Source of the DNA: Rhynchopus sp. YZ270_cl-10
Taxonomy: Eukaryota > Euglenozoa > Diplonemea > Diplonemida > Diplonemidae
Assembly: GCA_964035575.1 (NCBI GenBank)
Contig: OZ037845.1
Span: 1,178,001 to 1,242,000, forward strand
Length of the DNA stretch: 64,000 nt
Direction: 5' to 3'
Shown: positions 1 to 11,446 of the stretch, piece by piece
How the letters are laid out: every line of letters starts with the position of its first letter
Numbering within the stretch: the stretch's first letter is position 1
Notes under the pieces: generated by a model
Database searches by the model: none
What the model saw: the letters and a program-made list of their open reading frames with translations, nothing else
Told to the model about the DNA's origin: nothing
Made by a program: the position numbers and the translations under genes

Positions 1-1
1 T

Positions 2-484
2 GTAGCTGCGTTTCTCTCTGCGAGTGGAGGGACGTTGGTTACTGTGTTGGGGTTTCGTGCGTGCGTGGGGTGGAATATTACGAGACAGAGTGGCTCGCAT
101 GCGGAGTGTTCTTTGTGGTTTATGCAACGTTTGCGGGTTGCGAAGAAGTGCATTGTGGAGGCGGCGGGGTTGTCCACTGGAGAGCTGTGGGTAGGGGATA
201 TGGGCACGCAGACGAACAGGTTCATGACCGTCGCTGGCGACCCAGTGGACCACAGCTGGGAGCTCTGCAGCACCGCCCTCACCACGCACTGCGGCTGTCT
301 TTACAGACCCCCGCCCTGCTCTGACCTCCCCTCCTCCCTCGCTGCCCTCCTCCGCCCAGCACCCCTAGTCAATAACCCCCAAGAGCAAAGCTGCGACCCA
401 GTCTACGAACTAATCGATGAAGTCTCCCCACCAGCCTCCCCATATCACTCCGAGGGGGAAGAGAAGGGTGACGAGATCCGGTGA
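2..484 (+). CDS. C-terminal part of a class III nucleotidyl cyclase-like protein (5' partial)
   Basis: The frame is open from base 2 to the TGA at 482-484, so the start lies outside the window (160 codons seen). The stretch GLSTGELWVGDMGTQTNRF followed by MTVAGDPVDH resembles the class III adenylate/guanylate cyclase core (a G-H/S-TGxV..GxxG block, then YTVxGDxVN). An upstream GGTLV..LGF and HAE pattern also fits the cyclase fold. The usual catalytic Asn after GDxV is Asp here and the following Arg is absent, so this copy may be catalytically weak or a pseudo-cyclase half that works as a dimer partner. After the domain comes a Pro-rich, then acidic tail of about 60 residues. No membrane segment is visible in the part seen. 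The family assignment is by motif only; it could be another ferredoxin-like domain. Confidence 0.5.
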   Translation, partial: VAAFLSASGGTLVTVLGFRACVGWNITRQSGSHAECSLWFMQRLRVAKKCIVEAAGLSTGELWVGDMGTQTNRFMTVAGDPVDHSWELCSTALTTHCGCLYRPPPCSDLPSSLAALLRPAPLVNNPQEQSCDPVYELIDEVSPPASPYHSEGEEKGDEIR

Positions 485-891
485 TTTTCGGGAAAAAAAT
501 GTTTGTTTTTAGTGTGCGGAGATCAGCGCTTTGTTTCTCATCTCATGTTTTATTATTGTGGGCCAGGGGGTGGTGCCTGCATCAACGATTTCCTTTTTTT
601 CCCCTTTGCTTTGTCAAGCAAGGAAGGTGCGTGATGCTGGTCAGATTTACAAAAAATGGCGTCTCCCCCCTTTTTTTTTTGAATTGTTTGGGAATCACAT
701 ACTCACCACTTTCATACAATTTACAGGACTTTACACAACCTTGGTAACACCTTGGGCACATCTTTTTCGCGGTTTTCCCTTGTATTTGACAAGAAATTTG
801 TTGCAGGCAATCACAAGAGTTTTGAGTCTCCTTGGTGGAGGCGAGGGTTGGTACCTGTGTTTACACGTTCACAACGCGGAGACACAACAGG
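485..891. other. Intergenic, no gene seen
   Basis: This is the T-rich spacer between the cyclase-like gene and the TRF4-like gene. It has T runs and short chance ORFs only. The last 40 bases are the probable 5' leader of the next gene. Confidence 0.5.
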
Positions 892-3252
892 ATGAGTTCA
901 GATGCGAAAACGTCTGTACGAGAAAAACGCAGCTCGCGGCATCAACGATTTAATGCGCAGGGCATTGTGCCTTGGGCGCCCTCCCCGGTCTCGGACACAG
1001 TTACCCCCACGCTTCCTGAGCTTCCTAACTGGGCGTCGGAAAGGTATAGTGAACGGTTTTTGCGATCATCATCACCTGTGGCACGGATTGTTGTGAAGCG
1101 TTCACCACGGTCTGTACCGACCCCAGTTCAGACACCACAGACGGAGCAGAATATTGAGGTGGACGATGTCGAGTTGTCCTCCATCTCCTCCAAGGAGGCC
1201 AGCGAAGACAAGGAGCCTGTCTCGTCGCCCCCCTCCGACGACCCCGCATCTACCACGGACGAGCCTGCCCCGCTGCTGTCCTCCTCCTCCTCCTCTTCGC
1301 CTCCGTCGCCGTCTGCAGAGGTGTCCTCTGCTGAGGACGAACCTGCGCAACCGAGCAGCACCTCAGACAACGAGGGCAGCGATAAGAGTGTCTCTTCTTC
1401 TGACAACCGGCGACGCCGGCGGAGTCGGACGTCGATAGCGTTGCATGACATGCTTGATGCGGAGATAAAAGACTTTGTCAACTACATGCAGCTCAACGCA
1501 AAGGAGAGGAAGCACCGTGAGGACGTTGCGGCGCGGGTGCGTGTCGTGACGAAGGAGCTTTTCCCCGACAGCCAGCTCGACATCTTCGGCAGCTGGTCCA
1601 CGGACCTCGCGCTCCCCTCCTCCGACATCGATGTCACACTCTGCGGTGTCGAGCCCTCAGAAGCCACTGAGCTTGCAGAGGCACTCCAAACTGCCGGCTT
1701 CTCCACCCACCTCATCGCGACCTCGAAGGTCCCTATCTTGCGCCTCACAGACCCTGTCACAGGAGTGCACGCTGATATCTCATTCAACATGTCCCGCGCA
1801 GCAGCGTCGGCAGCAAACATGAAGAGATTAATGCAAAAATACCCTCTCGCACGGCCACTCATCATCGCATTGAAATCTATCCTCAAGCAGGGTAACATCA
1901 ATGAAGTCTACACGGTATGTTTTTTTTAAAAAAATGTCAAATAAATATGAAAAAATCAACGACAACAACAACAGGGTGGACTGAGCAGTTATTCGTTGTC
2001 TTTGATGGTGATATCGTACCTGCAGGTGCAGGAGAAGGAGGCGGAGGAGGAAGGGGAGGGTGATGAGGGGTCGTCCCTTGAAGGGGACACTGCGGAGGGA
2101 GAGGGGTCGAGTGGTGGGAGTGTGGGGAGCAGTGATGGGCAGAGTCAGGAGGGTGGGTCGCAGGAGAGCGCTTCGCCTCCGACACCGCCGTCGCCGTCGC
2201 CGACGGAGGGGGAAGGGGAACAGCGGGAGCGGGAGCGTGACCTTGCTTCGTACGCAGGGGTCGGCAAGGCCTTCCTCGGCTTCCTTGAGATGTACGGCCT
2301 AGAGCCCACGTCGCTTGACTTCGAAAACCTCACAATAAGCGTCGCGCGAGGCGGCTACATACCAAAGAAAGACTCACTCTGCTCAACCCCCGGCTCGCTC
2401 CTCTCCCTTGAAGACCCTCTGTACCAAGGTATGTAATGGGAAGGGTAAAGAAACATAGGTACTCTGAGAGGGCAGATGTGGCAAAATAAAATGTTGATAA
2501 CACAGAAAACGACGTCGCGAAAGGCACCTTCAAGTTCATGGAGGTGCGTGAGCTCTTCAGCACCGCACTCAAGATGATCCACGTCTACGAGGACCACGAG
2601 ACCAGCGGCCGCAGCTATCAGATGCAGATGATGGGCGCACACCCGGCGACAGCGGTATGAGTTCTTCTTCCCTCTTCTCCCCATTTTTCCCACTACGTCC
2701 ACAAAGGCATATTTGCACTTTTCCAGTTTGGGTGCATTGAGTGCACCCTATTATACCTTCTATTCAGTAGAATAGTTTATGAAACACTTTTCCAACTTTT
2801 GTTAAAATCCTCTCAACATCTCATTTTTCCCCCTACAGCTTCTCGCCGTGTATGGATGCGACCCTCGTGAGTACGTGGCACAGTCATGGGCTGGACAGGG
2901 CATGATGAGGCACGGACACGGGATGCACCACATGCACCTGCCATTCCACATGTCCAGTGGAGGCATGGTTCCTCCTGGTATGATGGGTGCGTGGTATCAG
3001 AACGGGATGCAAAACGGCCATGTGCACCCACCACACTTCCACCCACACCACGGGACCTGGGTGCAGCAGCCGCAACAGCCCCTCCACTTTGCAGGCAGTG
3101 CGCATGGTAACAGAGGCGGACGGGGTGGTGGTGGAGGCGCAGGTTCCGGCAAGGCCTTCTTCCCTTCGCAAGGGGTTGCACCCAAGGACGGATTTGGAGT
3201 CCTCAACAGACAAGGTACCACAGCGGCGAGAAAATCTAGTGCAAAGGCGTGA
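892..3252 (+). CDS. TRF4/PAPD5-type non-canonical poly(A) polymerase (nucleotidyltransferase), 4 exons
   Basis: Exons are 892-1914, 1975-2428, 2506-2654 and 2839-3252, giving 679 residues. The donors are GTATGT, GTATGT and GTATGA and the acceptors all end in CAG. Residues 1-190 are acidic and Ser-rich, probably disordered. The Pol-beta-type nucleotidyltransferase motif GSWSTDLALPSSDIDV supplies Asp245 and Asp247, and ADISF supplies the third metal-binding Asp295. The PAP-associated domain follows: splicing of exons 1 and 2 recreates NEVYTGGLSSYSLSLMVIS, the family hallmark, and exon 3 restores a conserved ENDVAKGTF block. The C-terminus is rich in His, Met and Gly. In other eukaryotes this family adds short A tails to nuclear RNAs for exosome decay (TRAMP) and acts on snoRNA and rRNA 3' ends, which is notable beside the snoRNA genes here. 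The ATG at 892 is the first in frame. Confidence 0.9.
2749..2785 (+). repeat. TTCTATTC-AGTA hairpin element, copy in intron 3 of the TRF4-like gene
   Basis: The arms TTCTATTC and GAATAG flank an AGTA loop. The same hairpin recurs between genes at 31060 and 48248, and in altered form at 10508 and 53614, often followed by TATATGAA. Confidence 0.55.
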
Positions 3253-4395
3253 TGATAAGGCGTGTGTTCAAGTGATTATATTGTTTTTGTGAAGATGGAG
3301 AGAAGTGGTGGTAGTGTGTAGGTGAGATTCGAGTTTATCACGGTTGCAAGAAAAGCAAAAAAAAAGATTAAAAAAAAATGCAAAACAAAAAAAAAAAAAA
3401 AGATTCGTTCCTTTACTGCTCTGTTATCATTCAGAAAAAAAACCCCCCCCCAAGAATAGAAAAACAACACCAACAAACAATAAAGTATTTTACAACAAAA
3501 AAAAAAGACAAAATAAATCAGTGTCCGTTCCTCAAGACCCTTTCCCCGTCGACTCACGCATCGCTCCCTCACCAAAACGGGGGAAAGGAAGTAAATGGAC
3601 TGGTCCCTTTGAAGGTAAAGCAAAAATAGAGGCAAAATCAATCGTTAAATGTCAAGAAAAAAAGGCAACAAAAAAATAGCTATGTGTCAGTGAAGTGGAC
3701 GTATTTTTTTTTAAAAGTTTTGCGATAAATTTCCATTCATGTCAAATTTCCAGCAAAAGGGCGCGCATCCGATATGCCCCATAACCATTGGACTGTGCAA
3801 AGCTTTGCTTGGACGATTTTGTGCGGAGCAAAAAAAAATAAAAAAAAATGAAAGTGAAGATTGCACAATTTAAGGTGACAATCAACACTATTCCAACACT
3901 ATTCAAAAAAAAGACAAAAAACACAAAAAAAACACAAAAAAACCAAAAAAGAGATATGGTGGAGATTGCACAAAGGTCGCAGCTCCACTATTTTCAAAAA
4001 AAAAAAAAAATTCAAAAAAAAATGTAAAAAAAAAACAAGCAACAAAAAAAACAGCAAAAATTTATTTAAAAAAAAAACACACAAAACAAGCGAAGGGTTT
4101 TCTATTTCGAAGAAAACAAAAAAAAAAAATCAGCATAACCCTCATATCCATTTCTTCCGCAATCCCTCCTCCCCCCCTCCTCCTCCTCCTCCTCCCGTAT
4201 ATCTCCGTCCTTCCGCAATCCCATTCCCATTCCCAAATACAAATGTTTATCAGTTCCGAAGATTTTTTTTTTTGATTGTTTTGATGCGATGTACCCAGAC
4301 CCACGCATCTACGGATTTATTTTATTTTATTTTATTTTTTTTGTTTTATTTTTCGGCTGACTGATTTCTTCTGGAAAAAAAAATGTACCCAGGGA

Positions 4396-4516
4396 TGGTG
4401 CTTTCGGAAATCGGTCAACGACCTGTCAATATCAGGGGATATCTAGAAAAATTTTTTTTTCTAGAAAGTCCCTGTGTCAACGACCTGTCAATTCTCGACC
4501 CCCTCCCGGAGCACCA
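4396..4516. mobile_element. Short TIR element (TGGTGCT family), copy 1
   Basis: The ends are TGGTGCTTTCGGAA and TCCCGGAGCACCA, inverted copies of each other over the outer dozen bases. A perfect 5-bp direct repeat AGGGA flanks it (4391-4395 and 4517-4521). The element is 121 bp, contains a CTAGAAAAA/TTTTTCTAG palindrome and repeats the word CAACGACCTGTCA. It is non-coding, hence non-autonomous. A second copy is at 10917. Confidence 0.65.
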
Positions 4517-6105
4517 AGGGAGTAAAAAATCAGAAGGGGCCTTATCTATCAACTGTTTGTAAGTGTTTTGTAAGGCAGCTCCATCTTTTCAACCCCTTTC
4601 TTCTTATCCCTTTTAAAAAGACATATCGAGGGTACATCTTGTTGTTTTTTTTTAAACCATGAAAACTAGGATTTCCCAAAGGTGGGATTGAGTTCTGGCT
4701 TACAGTCTATATCCCCAATTATTTTTTTTCTTCTCCGACCTCAAAAAGAAGTTTTTTGTGCGAGTTGAATTTTTCAAAAAAAAATCTTGTATTCCAAAAA
4801 ACGGGGTTGTGTGGAGGGGGGTCATTCAAAGAGTTTCTTTACTCTGTGATGGGTGATTTGACGCCTGAGGCTCTAACCATTTCCTTCGGGTGTCGGGTTG
4901 TGGGGAGGTTTATTTACCGTGGCCAAAAAAGCCTGGGCACCACGGGCGTAGCACTCTTATAATTTTTTATTGTATCACTTTGGAAAACGCTGTGTTCAGA
5001 AGGGCTGAGCTACAGTTCAATAGAACCCCTTTTTTTAAAAACCAATCCTGGCGGTTTGGGTCCAAAGGAGGTGTCTTAAACCACACAGGACAGTGGAGAT
5101 TTGCACAAAACTGTGGCAACACAAACCGAGGCAACTACACTACTCCAAACAATTTATCAAACCAAAGAGGGGAAAAAAAAAGGATGAATGAGATTCAACG
5201 GAACACTCTCCAGGTCTTCTCTGTGGCGATGTGTCGTTTATCTTAGTTTTTTAATTTCTAATTTAATTGGTGTGGGTGAAGCAATCCACGGGAAAACTCT
5301 GAAACTATGGGTTGCTGAACCGCACCATTAATAGTACCTATTTAGGGTAAGTGTTCTATATGGCAAGGGCGGTGGTGTGGTTGAGCCTGCCTCCCCAAAA
5401 AAATATAAAAAATGGACGGTGAAGATTGCACAAAGGCGGCAGCTGCCACTGTCCACACCAAGGTTTTTTTCAAGAAAAACTTTAAAAAAAAACAACAACA
5501 AAAAACAACAACAAAACTGAAGACCTAGTACTAAGTGAAAAAATAGGAAAAAAAAATCACGGTGGAGAGCGCCTCTTCTTGCCAAACTAAGTTTTCAAAA
5601 CAAAAAAATAAAACACAAACACATCTAAAAAAAAGTAGCAAAAAAAAAAAAAACAATACCAAAAAAAAAAAAAAACACCAACAAATTATGTCTTGAAGGC
5701 ATAATGATTTTCGATTCTGCTAACTTTCGTGAAAAATTCTAAAAAAAAAACAAAACACAAAAAAAAACACGCAAAAACATAAAAAAAAAAACAAAACGAG
5801 GAACTTTTTTTCCTCTCTATTACTTTGAAGACACATTCGTTTTGTTTCGTTGTTTTAAGCCCCCTTTTTTTTCCTTATTTTTTTCCTCTATTTCCCCCCC
5901 AGAATTGGGAAGGGTTAAAGAACTCAGGACTTGGCACCAGTAGGTTGGTTTGATATAAAAAAATTGGTATCTTTTTTCCAATATGCGAGAGTCCATCCTG
6001 GTCAAGGGTAACATCAAAAAAAAAAACTAAATCTTTGTCACATTTTTTTGGTAGTGAAGATGAGTGCTAACCATTGTGCTGTGTCTGCAAAACAATAAGG
6101 CGATA

Positions 6106-6165
6106 AGTGTAGTATAGTTCATCTTCGGGTTGTCTACACTAAAACAACCAAGTTTTCAATAAGCC
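6106..6165 (+). repeat. CTACACT-stem element with A-rich tail
   Basis: A perfect terminal stem AGTGTAG (6106-6112) pairs with CTACACT (6134-6140) and is followed by ACAACCAAGTTTTCAA. A CAATAAG direct repeat lies on both sides. It belongs to the family best seen at 6712-6816. Confidence 0.5.
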
Positions 6166-6711
6166 TTTTTTCCTTTTCAAGGTTGTGTGTGATAGCATGC
6201 ATTGAAGACCTATCCTTGTTGTGATAGGTTACTTTGTCATTTATCGGTATGGTGTGTTTTTTTTCTTTTCTTTTTTTTGGAAGATTGGCCCAAAATACAA
6301 CCTGAGAACAGTATAAAAGGGGTAATCAATCGACTCTAGAATTGAGGTACTGTCAAAAAAAGGCAAGAAAATGGATTTGGGAAAGCAAGGGAAGGCGAAA
6401 TAAATACAACAAAAAAAATTGGATTAATGAAGACTGTGTACCGCGAGGACATATTGCTTTTGCGGCTTTTATCGTCTCAATACAATGGCCTTTTGGGTGA
6501 TAATGAGTATCGACCCTACGGTTGGTAATAAAGCACAATATACAGTCACACAACAAACATCGGGTGGGGGTAAAAAAACTGTGGATTTTTGGGATTTCAA
6601 AAAAGGATGGGGGTTTTTTTTTTACTCCACCTCCACCGTTTGTTGTGATTGTAATCTAGTTATGTATGAGCGGGTCCTGAGGGAGACAGGGAAGAGAGGA
6701 TAAGACCGAAG

Positions 6712-6816
6712 AAAAAAAGGGAGAACTGCAATATGTATAGTATGTAGAGTGGAGTTCATCCCTCGGGTGTCTACACTAATACAACCAAGTTTTCAAAAAA
6801 AGGGAGAACTGCAATA
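6712..6816 (+). mobile_element. SINE-like CTACACT-stem element with 22-bp direct repeats
   Basis: The 22-bp sequence beginning AAAAAAAGGGAGAACTGC occurs at 6712-6733 and again at 6795-6816, flanking about 60 bp of unrelated DNA. That insert carries the stem AGTGGAG/CTACACT (6748-6777) and the tail ATACAACCAAGTTTTC, ending in an A run. An A-tailed short insert between long direct repeats is the usual mark of target-primed retroposition. It is too short to call a classical tRNA-derived SINE, and a local tandem duplication is the alternative. Confidence 0.5.
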
Positions 6817-7031
6817 ATGTATGTACCTCTTATAGGGGTCTTGCTTTGCGTTCCTCTCTCTTGATTGAAAATAATATCTTAATCATTTCTCTTGCAGAGA
6901 TGTGCGTGCGCGAGAGAGACTCATTCATCTTTCAAGTTTTTTTTTTCTTTTCTCCACCCTCTTCCCTTTTGCCCACAGATGCCAGTCCGCCGCTCCCCTT
7001 GTTATTCCGACTCAATGAAACAAAACTTATT

Positions 7032-7083
7032 AGTGGAGCACACTCTAGGGTGGCTACACTAATACAACTAAGTTTTCACAAAA
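7032..7083 (+). repeat. CTACACT-stem element with A-rich tail
   Basis: AGTGGAG (7032-7038) pairs with CTACACT (7054-7060) with one mismatch, followed by AATACAACTAAGTTTTCAC and then A runs. It is the same family as 6712-6816. Confidence 0.5.
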
Positions 7084-8121
7084 CAAAAAAAAGCGCTCGC
7101 TGTAATCACAGCGCGATACAATCCTCATATCTTTTTCATTTTTTTTTTTTTTTTTAGAGTTTATTTTTGTTCTTTCTCAGTGTTTGCGTCCCAGAGCGTT
7201 TGCGCTATCAGCCACCTTTTTGTAAAAAAAAAAAAAATGAAAACAATTTTTTAGAACTCCGCTCAAGATTAATTTCATATTTTTTTTTGGGGAAGGGAAG
7301 GGAGGGTATATCCCGATTTTTCTATTGTATTTTAAAAGCAAAAAATTCTGTTCCCATTTTTATCATCTGTTCCTTTTTCCCCTCCACTTTTCGGGCATTT
7401 TTTTCTTTTTTACTTCCCTATTCCCTCTTGAGAATATTATGTCTCTTCTAGGTATGTGTAGACAATTCAAAATAACACAAACCACTCCCCGTTCGGTCCA
7501 AAAAAAAAAAAAAATACCAAGGGATTGTCAAAAACAAAGTGTTCCAAACAAGTTTTGTCAAACAATTAAACGTGCAGCACCCAATCGGTGGTGCGGGATT
7601 GTCGATCAAAAAAAAAACCCCCCCCTCCCAGTGCAGACTGCGTGGCAGCTACACTAACCCAACAAATTATCAAAAAAAAAATATTTGGGCGTCCACTCAC
7701 CCCCACACCACACCCCATTACGAAAACATTGCTGTTAGGTTTTTTTTTATTTTCTTTTTTTTTCTTCAATTTTTTTTATTTTCTGTGCACCCCTCTGGAT
7801 GGTACCGAATTTCTTCATTTTTTTTTTCTTCCTTCTTGAAAGCTGCATCCGTCATGAGAGTTGTTTACAACTCTTTAAGATGCTTCTTTTGTACATTTTT
7901 GAGACAATCCGAAGACGAGGACAAAGAGACAAAAAATATGAAACACAGTTTTCTGTCTGTATCTTCTAAGTACAATAGCCTTTCGGGCGACATTGTGTGG
8001 GTTTGTATAACGGAACAGAGTGTCAATCTTATAAATTTGTCAGACGGAGACACGATATGTCTTTTTGTGTTCTTTTCTTTTAGTGTTATCTGAGGGGGTT
8101 TCAATACGCTATTGGAAAACC

Positions 8122-8320
8122 TGGGGTGATCAGAGGTACTTTTTTGCAGCTCCAGTCAAGAAAAATCACGAAAAATCACAACGGTTACAAAAACCAAATT
8201 GTGATTTTGTGTGATTTTTTTTTTTTTGTGATTTTTTGTGAGTCTTCGCATTCCAGATTTCGTGATTTTTCATGATTCTTTGTGACTGGAGCTGCAAAAA
8301 AAGTACCTCTGATCACCCCA
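8122..8320. mobile_element. Foldback MITE with ~57-bp TIRs and 6-bp duplication
   Basis: The ends TGGGGTGATCAGAGGTAC and GTACCTCTGATCACCCCA are perfect inverted copies, and the inversion continues inward with few mismatches for about 57 bp (the arms include GCAGCTCCAGTCA and AAAATCAC). AAAACC is directly repeated at 8116-8121 and 8321-8326. The 199-bp element is non-coding and would fold into one long hairpin. The superfamily is not identified. Confidence 0.8.
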
Positions 8321-8346
8321 AAAACCGATACTTTTTGCATAGTGTA

Positions 8347-8403
8347 CGGTGAGGCGTTTTGCACCTTTTCAAACTTCTCTTCCTTCATTTTTTTTTTTTT
8401 TTT
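8347..8403 (+). repeat. GAGGCGTTTGCAC hairpin family
   Basis: CGGTGAGGCGTTTTGCACC with GGTG/CACC arms, then TTTTCAAACTTCTC and a long T run. Confidence 0.45.
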
Positions 8404-9340
8404 TTTTGAATGTTGCGATAACAGACTTCAATTTTCTTTTCTCTCATACCTTATTTCTTACGTCTGCTGATCAGCATAACCTTTTGGTTATGTTTCCCCC
8501 CCATTTTCCCCCCCAGCGAAGAAAAAAAGGTGTTCTTTAAATCTTTCCCCAAGGAATGTTATCGTTGATAGACAATTAAAAAAAAGAGAGGGGTTTCTTC
8601 CCAATACGCCTCTGTTCACTGATTTTTCTCACAAAAGTCATCTTCTCTCTTTGTCTCCTTTTTGTTGGGAGGAGTGTAGAAATTGGTCCATCCTTAGAAA
8701 TTTTCGCCCCTATTGAGACACAACGTTATGAGTCTCGCTTTCCCCCCCCCCCTTATTTTCCACATTGTGTTTTTTGCATGACTGTGGTCATCTCAAAAGC
8801 ACTACAGGACTTTAACGTCCAACCCCCCTTCCCAAGTGTCAGTGTGCTGCCTCACCAGAGGGCGTTTGCACATATCAAATTCACTTTTTTTAATTTCGAG
8901 AAAGCGTCGTTCGAGGCGTTTGGGTTGGTGTACCCTTTTTCTCTCTCCTTTTTTTTTCTCTTTTTTCTGCCCTCTGATTTTACCTGAAATTTGATGGAGT
9001 TTGGTTTAAACACCACTAAACCCTACCAACTTTTCAAGAATTCAGGTGGTATCATTTTTAAATTTAATTGAAGATTTGGAGAAAGTAAGAAGAAAAAAAA
9101 AATACTACTGTCAGCAATACCACTATATGCCACCTCCCTCACGATTGCTGTTGTGTCTTGACGTATTTTCTTTTTACCTGAAGAACATCTTTATACTTAA
9201 ATATATTCTAAGGGTTAAGAAGAAAACACTCAAAATGCAACGATATATCTCACCCACCACCCACCACCCCTCTCGTGTGTATTAACACTCCCTCCTCCCT
9301 ATATCGATGAGTGATTTTGTTGTGTGGTGTATTGTGTCCT

Positions 9341-9578
9341 TATATGGGACAGTCCATAAACCCACCCCCCTAAAAGGTAACCTTTTGAATATTTTTTACA
9401 TTAGATAACTTCCACTCGGACTTTTTGCTCGATTTTTGCTCCTTTGAACTCAGAATATTGTTTCTGAGGTCACAGGAGCAAAAATCGAGCAAAAAGTCCG
9501 AGTAGAAGATAGATGAATTAAAGTCGAGAAATAAAAAAACTCCACCCGGGGGGGGGGGTTTATGGACTGTCCCATATA
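9341..9578. mobile_element. Foldback MITE with TATATGGGACAGTCC ends
   Basis: The left end TATATGGGACAGTCCATAAA is exactly inverted at the right end. Inner arms (CGGACTTTTTGCTCGATTTT and its inverse) make a second near-perfect pairing around a short centre. The flanks fit a TA or TATA duplication, as in Tc1/mariner-type MITEs. No ORF of note. Confidence 0.75.
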
Positions 9579-10507
9579 CACAAAAGGGGGGAAGAAAGGA
9601 GGGGGGTATGCCCTTAGTTTTGTGTGACCCGTATTGCAGCCTAACTTTGTGGTATTGTATTTCGAACGAATTTTGAAAAAGATGCTGTGCTGGAGACACA
9701 TTCATCTTTTTTGGTTTTGTTTTTTTTTATATGGTCCCGAAGAAGGTAATAATAAGTGCCTGGGTTCTCATTCCGTACCCCAAAGAACTGTTGCAGAGGT
9801 TAAAAAAAAATGCCAACAGAATAAGCCAAGGAAAAAATCAAACAGAAAAAAAAAAAAAAAAACATTCTCTTTTTGTGGCTTATAAAAATAAATGGATTAG
9901 AGAACTCCACTTCCCCAGGGCGTCCTTTGAAGGGAAAAAACCCCCCCCACTCCCCCAAAAAAAAAAAAATCTGCCCAACTTGATCATTTTTTTCTTCTTC
10001 CAAAACGGCTGTTCGTTTTACCCATATCCACTTATTTGGTTTCCCCATTTTTTTTTGTCACTCCCCGTTAAAATTTTTGCGTTGTTTTTTTTAAAGTCTC
10101 GTTTCTTCCCCTCTTCCCCCTTTTCGTTGGCGTGTGTTAAACGTTTTTATCCCAGGGTTCGGGGACGGGGTGGGTCATTTTTCATTTTTGTTTTTTTTTT
10201 TTTTTTTTTCATATTTTTTTTAAAACAATTGAGTTTATCTCTTCTCTCTCTCCCTTCCGTTCTCCCTTTCTCACTCCCGTGTCCCCACCCCCCAAAAAAA
10301 AAGTTCTTTTTTTCCTTTTTATCAATGTATGTTGTTGTGGGAAAGTGGGTTGTCGTGGTATAATGGTGGGTTCTATCAAAGAAAAATATTTAAAAAAAAA
10401 AGTTTTTCCTTTTTAAAAAGGGGTCCATGGGGGTAAGAGGGGAGAGGAGTGTAGACAATTACTAACTAAAAACCCCACTTTTTCCATTTTATTTTTTTTC
10501 TCTTTTG

Positions 10508-10540
10508 TGTACCTTCTTTGAATGGAAAGTACATGAAATT
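10508..10540 (+). repeat. Variant of the TTCTATTC hairpin family
   Basis: The run ACCTTCTTTGAATGGAAAG, then TACATGAAAT, keeps the arms and the TATATGAA-like tail of the copies at 31060 and 53614. Confidence 0.35.
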
Positions 10541-10916
10541 GTTTTTTTTTTTTTAAATTGTTATTTTTTGCTCAGTCGAAATGCTTCATTTCTACTATTT
10601 TATTTATCTCGTTAAAAAAAGTGGGTGTTCTATTTGGCAGTTGTCTTCAACTCTTCGTACAACGTCTTCTTGTAGAATCGTGTGTGTGCCTGTATTTAGT
10701 GGAGAAGACGGGATGGGTGTGTGTTTGATAAAATAGGGGGTAATTTTTTGCGCAGAATATGGCCCAAATGTGTGTGTTTGATAACAGAACCTAGAGTGGG
10801 TCACGCCTGAACGGAGTATAGTCCACTTTTGCGTGTATGTTATCACCCCCTTTTTTTTACCCTTTTTCTCTTTGCAACTCATAACCTCCTGCCAGGTTTA
10901 TTGGTTTAAGATATGG

Positions 10917-10995
10917 TGGTGCTTTCGGAAGTCGGCCAACGACCTGTCACGACCTGTCAGCGACCTGTCAATATCGACCCCCTCCCGGAGCACCA
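10917..10995. mobile_element. Short TIR element (TGGTGCT family), copy 2
   Basis: It has the same ends as the 4396 copy (TGGTGCTTTCGGAA and CCCGGAGCACCA) and three ACGACCTGTCA-like words inside. The flanks do not match well, so the target duplication has decayed or been lost. Length is 79 bp. Confidence 0.55.
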
Positions 10996-11410
10996 TGAGG
11001 GTATTTTTTGAACACCATCCAGCCTCGTTCTTCAAAGTGAAGGTATTTCGACAAAAAAAAAAATGTGCAGTCCAGGGGAAAGTTGATCCGATTGCGAGAA
11101 GGGTGCATATTATAAATTGTTGGTTTTTTAAGAGTTTTTCAAAGATCATTAAAGGTCAGACAGAACGTTAAGAACGGAGATTGTTTTATTCGTACTGCGA
11201 CCGTATGATTTAAATGAGAAATACAAAGCCAAGATGATGATTAAAAAGTACCCCTTATTTGCTCCATTCCGCACCGTTCATCATCAAATTTGGTGTTAAA
11301 AAACAAGTCCAACTTCAGGAGAAACTAGCAATGGTTCGCAAAAGGCTAACAAAAAAACAAACCAAAACAACAAGCAAAACCAAAAAAAAGCAAAACAAAA
11401 CTAAAATGAT

Positions 11411-11446
11411 AGTGTAGCACATCCTCGGGATTCTACAAAAAAAAAA
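11411..11446 (+). repeat. Truncated CTACACT-stem element
   Basis: AGTGTAG (11411) and a shortened partner TTCTACA lead straight into a run of A. It keeps the ATCCTCGGG word of the copies at 6106 and 6748. Confidence 0.35.

Noticed and set aside
7539-8093. 184-codon ORF in AT-rich DNA
   Set aside because: It is dominated by Phe and Lys from T and A runs; no domain, signal or conserved pattern.
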